A DNA stretch of 22,567 bases from UMGS1781 sp964389545 (GTDB taxonomy: Bacteria > Bacillota > Clostridia > TANB77 > CAG-508). Below are positions 1 to 5,982 of the stretch, in pieces. The stretch is taken from positions 1 to 22,567 of the forward strand of contig CAYMDN010000023.1 of assembly GCA_964389545.1 (NCBI GenBank), written 5' to 3'. The notes under the pieces are model-generated. The model ran no database searches. It was not told the DNA's origin and worked only from the letters and a program-made list of their open reading frames with translations. Position numbers and translations under genes: made by a program. How positions within the stretch are numbered: the first letter of the stretch is position 1; every line of letters starts with the position of its first letter.

Positions 1-1245
1 ATATTCCCAATTCAAATTTGGAAAAAGAAAAGAGGGGTAAACTATTTACCAGAAGATAAAAATTATGACTTATATAAATTAGCATGCAAAGTTTCTGCAA
101 GAAGATTTTTCCCTAACTTCTTAAACCTAGATGCAACATTTAATAAACATGAAAAATGGGATTCAAAGGATCCAAAAAGATATTATTATGAAGTTGCCAC
201 AATGGGATGTAGAACAAGAGTATTTGCAGATAGACATGGAGAAGATACGTCAGTAGGTAGAGGAAATCTATCATTTACAACAGTTAATCTTGTAAAAATA
301 GCAATTGAATCTGCAAAAGAAGCACAAACAAACTTAAGAACAAATTTTGACCTTGGAAAAGGTAGCGAAAAACACATGACAGACAAATACAACAAAGAGG
401 TTAAAAAGATATTTTTAGATAAATTAGAAACATACACAGATATAGCAGCAAGACAATTATACGACAGATACAAATTCCAATGTACAGCTGTAGCCAAACA
501 ATTTCCAATGTTAATGTCAGGACTATGGCAAGATAGCGATAAACTAAATCCAACAGATAGTGTTGAAGATGTTCTAAAACATGGAACACTTGGAATTGGA
601 TTTATAGGATTAGCAGAATGTTTAACCGTACTTACAGGAAAACACCATGCAGAATCTGATAAGTCACAAAAGCTAGGAATAGAAATTGTAACACAAATGA
701 AAGAAGCTTGTGATAGATATTCGGACAGATATGATTTGAATTATTCATTACTAGCAACACCTGCTGAAGGATTAGCAGGTAGATTTACAAAAATAGATAG
801 AAAAGAATATGGAACAATACCAGGAGTAACTGATAGAGATTATTATACAAACAGCAACCATGTTCCAGTATGGTATAAATGCACAGCAGAGCAAAAAGCT
901 AAAACAGAGGCTCCTTATCATAAATTAACATTAGGTGGACACATATTCTATATTGAATTAGATGGAGATGCAACACACAACTCAGAAACAGTAGAAGCAG
1001 TTGTTGATTTAATGGATAAATATGATATGGGATATGGTTCAATAAATCACACAAGATCTAGATGTTTAGATTGTGGATTTGAGAATGCAGATGCTAATTT
1101 AGCTGTTTGTCCAAAATGCCAAAGCGAAAATATAGATACGATACAAAGGATAACAGGATACCTTGTAGGAACAACATCACGTTGGAATAAAGGAAAACTT
1201 GCAGAATTGCATGATAGAGTTGTTCATACAGGTAAAAGCGCATAA
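1..1245 (+). CDS. nrdD: Anaerobic (class III) ribonucleoside-triphosphate reductase, C-terminal part
   Basis: This is the 3' part of the oxygen-sensitive glycyl-radical enzyme that reduces ribonucleoside triphosphates to deoxyribonucleotides. The frame is open from base 1, so the gene begins outside the window; the ATG at 202 is internal. The visible 414 residues include the catalytic-domain stretch MGCRTRVFADRHG (codons from 202). Near the C-terminus are the zinc-binding pairs CLDCG and CPKC. Next comes the glycyl-radical loop RITGYLVGT, whose first Gly should carry the radical, and then the family tail RWNKGKLAELHDR. All key C-terminal elements are intact. The partner activase nrdG is not immediately downstream; the next gene is an unrelated foldase. 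No terminator is evident before 1332. Family assignment is firm. Confidence 0.95.
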   Translation: MFPIQIWKKKRGVNYLPEDKNYDLYKLACKVSARRFFPNFLNLDATFNKHEKWDSKDPKRYYYEVATMGCRTRVFADRHGEDTSVGRGNLSFTTVNLVKIAIESAKEAQTNLRTNFDLGKGSEKHMTDKYNKEVKKIFLDKLETYTDIAARQLYDRYKFQCTAVAKQFPMLMSGLWQDSDKLNPTDSVEDVLKHGTLGIGFIGLAECLTVLTGKHHAESDKSQKLGIEIVTQMKEACDRYSDRYDLNYSLLATPAEGLAGRFTKIDRKEYGTIPGVTDRDYYTNSNHVPVWYKCTAEQKAKTEAPYHKLTLGGHIFYIELDGDATHNSETVEAVVDLMDKYDMGYGSINHTRSRCLDCGFENADANLAVCPKCQSENIDTIQRITGYLVGTTSRWNKGKLAELHDRVVHTGKSA

Positions 1246-1331
1246 AATTAATTTTAAATAGGAGTTTATATTAATTTTAACGTTTATTTAATATATATTA
1301 CTATATATTAAATAAAAGGAAGGATAATGGT

Positions 1332-2360
1332 ATGGGAAACACAAAAAAGAAGAAACCTGTTAAAAATACAACAGGGAATAAACCTAATATTGATAAAAAT
1401 ACAGTAATAACAATATCTGTAGGAATTTTAATTGGTATAGTTTTAACTTGTATAGTAGGATTTATAATTGATTTTTCAGGTTATGGAAAATTGAAACACG
1501 GTTCAGATGTAGTAGCATCAATAAAAGGAAAATCTATATCAGCTACAGAATTATATGAAAAACTAAAGAAACAAAGTGGTAGGCAAGCATTAACAGAAGA
1601 ACTAGATAAAATAATTTTAGATGATAAATATCCATTATCAGCAGAAGAAAAAATTTCTGCAAAAGATGAAGCAAATGGATATATAGCTTATTACTTACAA
1701 TATGGATATACACAAGCAGAGTTTTTTGAAGAAAATGGATTTATAGATTATGATGACTTTTTAAACTATGTTACTTACCAAGTACAAAGTAGAAAATTAT
1801 TTTATGATTTCTTAGAGAAAAGATTACCAGAAGGAGAAACTTCTAAATATTATGAAGAACATAAGTCTGAAATACAAACTTATGACTCAGAATATATTTT
1901 CATTTCAATTTCTGACTCACAAACAGATGAACAGGCATTAGCATTAGCAAGTGAAGTGCAAACAAAAGTAAACGAAGGAAAATCATTTAAAGATATAACA
2001 ATTGAATACGGCACAAGAGTAACATACGAATCACTAGGATTTCAAGGAAAAGATTCAGAATTAGAAGAAGCATATTGGAATACACTTGTGGCCTTAGAAG
2101 ATGGAGCATATAGTAAAGAGCTTGTAAAAACATCATCTGGATACTACATAATTCATAGGCTTAAGACAGCAACGTTTGATGATTTGAGAGGTACAATATT
2201 AGAAACTTTATCTCAAGAATATATTCAAGAAAATCCTAATTTTACATATACAGCATTAGATGAATTAAGAAAAGAATATGATTTAAAAATTTATGATGAT
2301 TTTATAAAAAATAATTATGATGAATTCTTAAAATCAAAAACAGAAACTACAACAAAATAA
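1332..2360 (+). CDS. Membrane-anchored PrsA/SurA-like foldase, copy 1 (parvulin histidines lost)
   Basis: The 342-residue protein has a short Lys-rich cytoplasmic start, one transmembrane segment at about residues 25-47, a SurA-N/PrsA-like helical region (about 60-180) and a parvulin-like PpiC domain (about 185-280). It probably acts outside the membrane on secreted proteins. It is a tandem paralogue of the next gene: both share a KLKHG motif after the membrane segment, GFQG in the middle of the parvulin domain and a LKIYDD-type C-terminus. The two His residues usual in parvulins are Tyr188 and Tyr272 here, so isomerase activity is doubtful and a holdase or chaperone role is more likely (inference). 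The start has a good ribosome site, AGGAAGG, 7-8 bases upstream. I did not find a convincing promoter in 1246-1331. A terminator follows at 2374. Confidence 0.8.
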   Translation: MGNTKKKKPVKNTTGNKPNIDKNTVITISVGILIGIVLTCIVGFIIDFSGYGKLKHGSDVVASIKGKSISATELYEKLKKQSGRQALTEELDKIILDDKYPLSAEEKISAKDEANGYIAYYLQYGYTQAEFFEENGFIDYDDFLNYVTYQVQSRKLFYDFLEKRLPEGETSKYYEEHKSEIQTYDSEYIFISISDSQTDEQALALASEVQTKVNEGKSFKDITIEYGTRVTYESLGFQGKDSELEEAYWNTLVALEDGAYSKELVKTSSGYYIIHRLKTATFDDLRGTILETLSQEYIQENPNFTYTALDELRKEYDLKIYDDFIKNNYDEFLKSKTETTTK

Positions 2361-2373
2361 AATGCTGGAGAAT

Positions 2374-2407
2374 AAAAAAAAGTCGCTTTTTGCAAGCGAC
2401 TTTTTTC
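2374..2407 (+). terminator. Rho-independent terminator after foldase copy 1
   Basis: Stem AAGTCGCTT (2380-2388) pairs with AAGCGACTT (2394-2402) around a short loop. It is followed by a T run and preceded by an A run, so it may work in both directions. It separates the two foldase copies into different transcripts. Confidence 0.85.
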
Positions 2408-2458
2408 ATATTTAAATAATTAAAAATAAATTGGATACACTTAAATTAAAATAAACTA

Positions 2459-2487
2459 TTGATTTTAATTTAATTTTAATATATAGT
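2459..2487 (+). promoter_or_regulatory. Putative sigma-A promoter for foldase copy 2
   Basis: TTGATT (2459-2464), a 17-base spacer and TATAGT (2482-2487). It lies just after the copy 1 terminator and about 45 bases before the start of copy 2. The region is very AT-rich, so the match is only moderately informative. Confidence 0.5.
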
Positions 2488-2531
2488 ATAGTATATTAAT
2501 TTATATACTAATGTATGGAAAGGATTTTAAA

Positions 2532-3680
2532 ATGGAAAAGAAAGAAGATTTTGAAGAAAATAAGAAAGATGAAAAAGAAACTGTAGAAGAAAACAAAACA
2601 GTTGAAGAAACTGCAACAAAAAAAGAAAAGAAGAAAAAAGAAGTTGTAGAAGAACCAGAAGAGAGCGAAGAAGTTAAAGCAAAGAGGGAGATAGGAAAGA
2701 AAATACGTATAGCTGCAATAATTGGTTGTGTATTTGGTGTTGTTTTGACATGTATATTTGGTCTTTTACTTGACTATAAAGGATATGGAAAACTTAAACA
2801 TGGAAAAGATATTGTTGCAACTGTTGATGGAAAAGAAATAACAGCAGAGGATTTATATGCAATACTAAAAGAAGAGAATGGAAGACAAGCAATGTTAAAT
2901 GAAATAGATGAATATATATTAGATCAAAAATATCCACTTTCAGACGAAGATAAAGAAGCTGCAAAAGCAGATGCAGAAGAATATATAGAATATTATAAAA
3001 ACTATGGATACTCTCAAGAATCATTCTTAGAAGAAAATGGATTTAAGAGTTATGATGAGTTCGTAGAATACATGGAATATCAAATCCAAGCACGTAAATA
3101 CTTCTTTGATTATTTAGAAGGTAGATTAGAAGAAGGTGCTGTGAAAAAATATTTTGATGAGAATAAAGAAGAATGTACACAATTTGATACAGAGCATATA
3201 TTAGTTAGAGTTACAGAAGCTGTACCAGATGAACAAGCACTAGCATTAATTAACGAAATATTGGCAAAAGTAAATGAAGGAAAAAAATTCGAAGATATAG
3301 TTAGTGAATATGGAGATAGAATTGTTCATGAAGAATTAGGATTCCAAGGAGCAAAATCAAACTTAGAAGAAACATTCTTAACAGCTATGTTAGCAATGGA
3401 AGAAAACTCATACAGTAAAGAACCTGTAAAAACATCATATGGATATCATATAATCCATAAAAGAAATGCAGCTACTTTAGATGATTTAAGAGAAGATATT
3501 TTAAATACTTTATCATCAGACTATATCCAAGATAATCAAAATTTCCAATATGCTGCAATTGATGCATTAAGAAAAGAATATCACTTAAAAATATATGATG
3601 AAGATATAGAAAAAAATTATAACGAATATCTAAAATCTAAATTAAAAGAAAATAGCGATGCAGTAACAGTTGGTGAATAA
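2532..3680 (+). CDS. Membrane-anchored PrsA/SurA-like peptidyl-prolyl isomerase, copy 2
   Basis: I place the start at ATG 2532, which has GGAAAGG (2517-2523) 8 bases upstream; an in-frame ATG at 2511 has no such site. The protein of 382 residues begins with an unusual Lys/Glu-rich cytoplasmic extension of about 55 residues, then one transmembrane segment (about 60-82), a SurA-N-like helical region and a PpiC parvulin domain. Unlike copy 1 it keeps both parvulin histidines, His222 (in EHILV) and His306 (in GYHII), so it is the better candidate for an active isomerase. It lacks the Cys-type signal lipobox of classical PrsA and appears to be anchored by the transmembrane helix. Substrates cannot be read from the sequence. 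It is a close tandem paralogue of the preceding gene. Confidence 0.82.
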   Translation: MEKKEDFEENKKDEKETVEENKTVEETATKKEKKKKEVVEEPEESEEVKAKREIGKKIRIAAIIGCVFGVVLTCIFGLLLDYKGYGKLKHGKDIVATVDGKEITAEDLYAILKEENGRQAMLNEIDEYILDQKYPLSDEDKEAAKADAEEYIEYYKNYGYSQESFLEENGFKSYDEFVEYMEYQIQARKYFFDYLEGRLEEGAVKKYFDENKEECTQFDTEHILVRVTEAVPDEQALALINEILAKVNEGKKFEDIVSEYGDRIVHEELGFQGAKSNLEETFLTAMLAMEENSYSKEPVKTSYGYHIIHKRNAATLDDLREDILNTLSSDYIQDNQNFQYAAIDALRKEYHLKIYDEDIEKNYNEYLKSKLKENSDAVTVGE

Positions 3681-3685
3681 AATAA

Positions 3686-3718
3686 AATGGGATGTCATTC
3701 AAATAATGGCATCCCATT
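3686..3718. terminator. Hairpin downstream of foldase copy 2, possible weak terminator
   Basis: A 13-base arm AATGGGATGTCAT pairs with ATGGCATCCCATT (one G-T pair) around a short loop. No T run follows on the plus strand, so it may act as an mRNA 3' stabiliser or weak terminator. Its end overlaps the -35 box of the miaB promoter. Confidence 0.55.
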
Positions 3719-3745
3719 GACATATTACGAAATTTATTGTATTCT
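3717..3745 (+). promoter_or_regulatory. Putative sigma-A promoter for miaB
   Basis: Consensus TTGACA (3717-3722), 17-base spacer and TATTCT (3740-3745), about 25 bases before the GTG start. Confidence 0.6.
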
Positions 3746-3768
3746 TAATGCTTAAGGGAGGCTTTAAA

Positions 3769-5148
3769 GTGAATAACGAAGTAGTAGATGAACAAATAAA
3801 ATATATAGAAAAAATTAAAGAAATAAATGAAAATAAAACCTTATATTATAACTTACTAACTATGGGATGTCAGCTTAATGAAAACGACTCAGAGAAACTT
3901 GCAGGAATGCTAGAGCAAATGGGATATATAGCTACTGAAGATGTTTCAATAGCAAACTTATATATTATAAACACATGCTGTGTTCGTGAAAATGCAGAAG
4001 AAAAGCTATTTGGTAAATTAGGAGAACTTAAAAGACTTAAAAATAAAAATGATGCACTTATTGCAATAGGTGGTTGCATGATGCAAGAAAAGCACATTCA
4101 AGATAAAATAAAACAAAGTTATCCATATGTAGATATAGTTTTTGGAACACACACATTACATAAATTACCAGAAGATATGTACAATATTTTAAATAGCAAA
4201 AAAAGAATAGAAGATGTTATTGATATAGACGGTGAAATATATGAAGGACTACCAATAAAAAGAAACAGCAATCAAACTGCATCAGTTACAATTATGTATG
4301 GTTGTAACAATTTTTGTTCATACTGTATAGTTCCATATGTTAGAGGAAGAGAAAGAAGTAGAACTCCTGAAAACATATTAAATGAGATACAACAACTAGC
4401 AAATGAAGGATATAAAGAAGTTACATTGCTAGGACAAAATGTTAATTCATACAGAGGTAGAGACGATTATGGATTTGCAGAACTACTTAGAGATGCAAAT
4501 AAGATAGATGGAATAGAAAGCATTAAATTTATATCTCCACATCCAAAAGACTTTACAGACGATGTAATTAGTGCAATAAAAGACTGCAAAAAAGTATCAA
4601 GATTAATACATCTACCACTTCAATCGGGAAGCACAGAAGTATTAAGAAAAATGAATAGAAAATATACAAAAGGGCAATATTTAGACTTAGTTGAAAAAAT
4701 AAAAAAAGAAATACCAGAAGTATTATTTTCAACAGATATAATAGTAGGATTTCCAGAAGAAACAGAAGAGGACTTTGAAGATACTCTTGATGTTGTTAAA
4801 AAAGTTAATTTTGAACAGGTATTTATGTTTATATATTCAAGAAGAGTTGGAACTCCTGGAGATAAAATGGCAAATCAAATACCAGAAGAGATAAAACATA
4901 AAAGATTTGATAGATTGAAAGAATTATTTGAAAAACAAGTAGAGGATAATAATAAAAAATATATTGGAAGAAGAGAAAAAATACTAGTTGAAGGATTAAG
5001 TAAAACAAATGAAGACTTGCTTACAGGAAGAACAAATTCAAACAAGGTTGTTGTTTTTGAAGGCGATAAAAATATAATAGGACAGATGGTAACTATAGAG
5101 ATTATTTCAGAACATAAATGGTATTTGAAAGGAAAAATTATAGAATAA
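3769..5148 (+). CDS. miaB: tRNA-2-methylthio-N6-dimethylallyladenosine synthase MiaB
   Basis: This radical-SAM methylthiotransferase adds a 2-methylthio group to N6-dimethylallyladenosine at position 37 of tRNAs reading UNN codons. I choose GTG 3769, which has AAGGGAGG 7 bases upstream, over an in-frame ATG at 3748 that lies before that site; this gives 459 residues. The N-terminal UPF0004 domain carries the three auxiliary-cluster cysteines at about 34 (MGCQLN), 70 (NTCCV) and 103 (GGC). The radical-SAM cluster is C179-x3-C183-x2-C186 (CNNFCSYC), followed by VRGRERSR. A TRAM domain occupies roughly the last 65 residues. Length and motif order match MiaB rather than MtaB or RimO. In many Clostridia miaB lies near mutS/mutL, which are absent here. 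It converges with the thymidine kinase gene. Confidence 0.93.
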   Translation: MNNEVVDEQIKYIEKIKEINENKTLYYNLLTMGCQLNENDSEKLAGMLEQMGYIATEDVSIANLYIINTCCVRENAEEKLFGKLGELKRLKNKNDALIAIGGCMMQEKHIQDKIKQSYPYVDIVFGTHTLHKLPEDMYNILNSKKRIEDVIDIDGEIYEGLPIKRNSNQTASVTIMYGCNNFCSYCIVPYVRGRERSRTPENILNEIQQLANEGYKEVTLLGQNVNSYRGRDDYGFAELLRDANKIDGIESIKFISPHPKDFTDDVISAIKDCKKVSRLIHLPLQSGSTEVLRKMNRKYTKGQYLDLVEKIKKEIPEVLFSTDIIVGFPEETEEDFEDTLDVVKKVNFEQVFMFIYSRRVGTPGDKMANQIPEEIKHKRFDRLKELFEKQVEDNNKKYIGRREKILVEGLSKTNEDLLTGRTNSNKVVVFEGDKNIIGQMVTIEIISEHKWYLKGKIIE

Positions 5149-5178
5149 AAAGTAGTGATTATTTATCACTACTTTTTT
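5147..5178. terminator. Bidirectional terminator between miaB and tdk
   Basis: Stem AGTAGTGAT (5151-5159) and ATCACTACT (5165-5173) with loop TATTT, flanked by A and T runs on opposite sides. On the minus strand one arm includes the last Ser-Ser-Asp codons of tdk and the loop holds its stop codon, so part of this terminator is coding. Confidence 0.88.
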
Positions 5179-5713
5179 CATATTCCTTCTTCAATTTATC
5201 ATAACAATTTCTACAAACTGCAAGATATTCAGAATCTCCAATGAAAATATCAGAATCTTTTTTACCTTTGAAAAAAGTATAAATAGCATTGTCGTTTTTA
5301 CATTTATCACAAACAGCTGTAAGCATATTTATATTATCAGCCATGCATAGCAAATCACCCATTTTACCAAAAGGCTTTTTTTCAGCAGTCAGATTAAGAC
5401 CGGCTATGTAAAACTTTTTACCCTTACTTGCCATTTTTTCTATTACATCAGGATTTCCCGATAAAAACTGAAATTCATCTATGAAATAAGCATCAGCATC
5501 GTATTTTTCAAGTTCTTCAATAGATTTAATAGGGATAGCTTCAAGTTTATCTGTATTTCTAGACTTTATATTCGCAAAACCAAAGCGAGTATCAATAGTT
5601 GGTGAAAACACCTTAATATTTTTTTCTGCAATTTGTTGTCTTCTAAATTCATCAAAAATTTTTTGAGTTTTACCACATTTCATTGGACCAGTATAAACAT
5701 TTATATTACCCAT
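5159..5713 (-). CDS. tdk: Thymidine kinase (type II, divergent)
   Basis: It should phosphorylate thymidine to dTMP in the salvage pathway. The 184 residues fit the small tetrameric TK1-like family. The P-loop is GPMKCGKT (residues 9-16), differing from the usual GPMFSGKS/T. IDEFQF (78-83) carries the presumed catalytic Glu80, and FYIAGLNL resembles the family strand after it. The zinc-binding lasso has Cys135/Cys138 (CDKC) and Cys167/Cys170 (CRNC). The Arg often found after the first Cys pair (YT-x-R) is not obvious, reading YTFFKGKK. The protein is therefore a diverged member, and another deoxynucleoside as substrate is possible. It is transcribed alone from a promoter at 5782-5809 and ends in the shared terminator with miaB. 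Confidence 0.85.
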   Translation of the reverse strand: MGNINVYTGPMKCGKTQKIFDEFRRQQIAEKNIKVFSPTIDTRFGFANIKSRNTDKLEAIPIKSIEELEKYDADAYFIDEFQFLSGNPDVIEKMASKGKKFYIAGLNLTAEKKPFGKMGDLLCMADNINMLTAVCDKCKNDNAIYTFFKGKKDSDIFIGDSEYLAVCRNCYDKLKKEYEKSSDK

Positions 5714-5781
5714 TTTTTTATATCATTCCTTTATTGTTATATAATTTTTTTGTAACAATCTAGTGGAGAATTTCTTAATCA

Positions 5782-5809
5782 ATTATAACAAATAAAAAAT
5801 TTATTTCAA
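5782..5809 (-). promoter_or_regulatory. Putative sigma-A promoter for tdk
   Basis: Read on the minus strand: TTGAAA, 16-base spacer, TATAAT, with an extended -10 (TGT before TATAAT). It gives a leader of about 60 bases. The 269-base gap 5714-5982 holds this promoter and the divergent promoter of the next gene; I see nothing else in it. Confidence 0.65.
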
Positions 5810-5899
5810 GATAAATCGATAAAAAAATACAAGAAAGATATAGATGAATTTTATTAAAATAATATACATTTGATTTGTAAAAGATTTTCTGTAAATTTA

Positions 5900-5928
5900 T
5901 TGAATGAAATAAAAAAATATGGTAAGAT
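5900..5928 (+). promoter_or_regulatory. Putative sigma-A promoter for the DUF4874/DUF4832 gene
   Basis: TTGAAT (5900-5905), 17-base spacer, TAAGAT (5923-5928), with an extended -10 TGG immediately before it. The ribosome site follows about 40 bases later. Confidence 0.6.
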
Positions 5929-5982
5929 AAAATAGAATAAAAAATCGAATAATCAAAAGAAAAAATAAAGGAGGAGAGTGCT

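Noticed and set aside
202..1245. Complete small NrdD starting at ATG 202
   Set aside because: The frame is open and NrdD-like all the way to base 1, so 202 is an internal Met.
1253..1310. Inverted repeat TTAAATA...TATTTAA after nrdD
   Set aside because: It is purely AT with a long loop, expected by chance in such AT-rich sequence, and has no T-run structure of a terminator.
5714..5982. Hidden small gene or RNA between tdk and the DUF4874 gene
   Set aside because: Only two divergent promoters and AT-rich filler are visible; no coding frame with a ribosome site and no conserved RNA motif.
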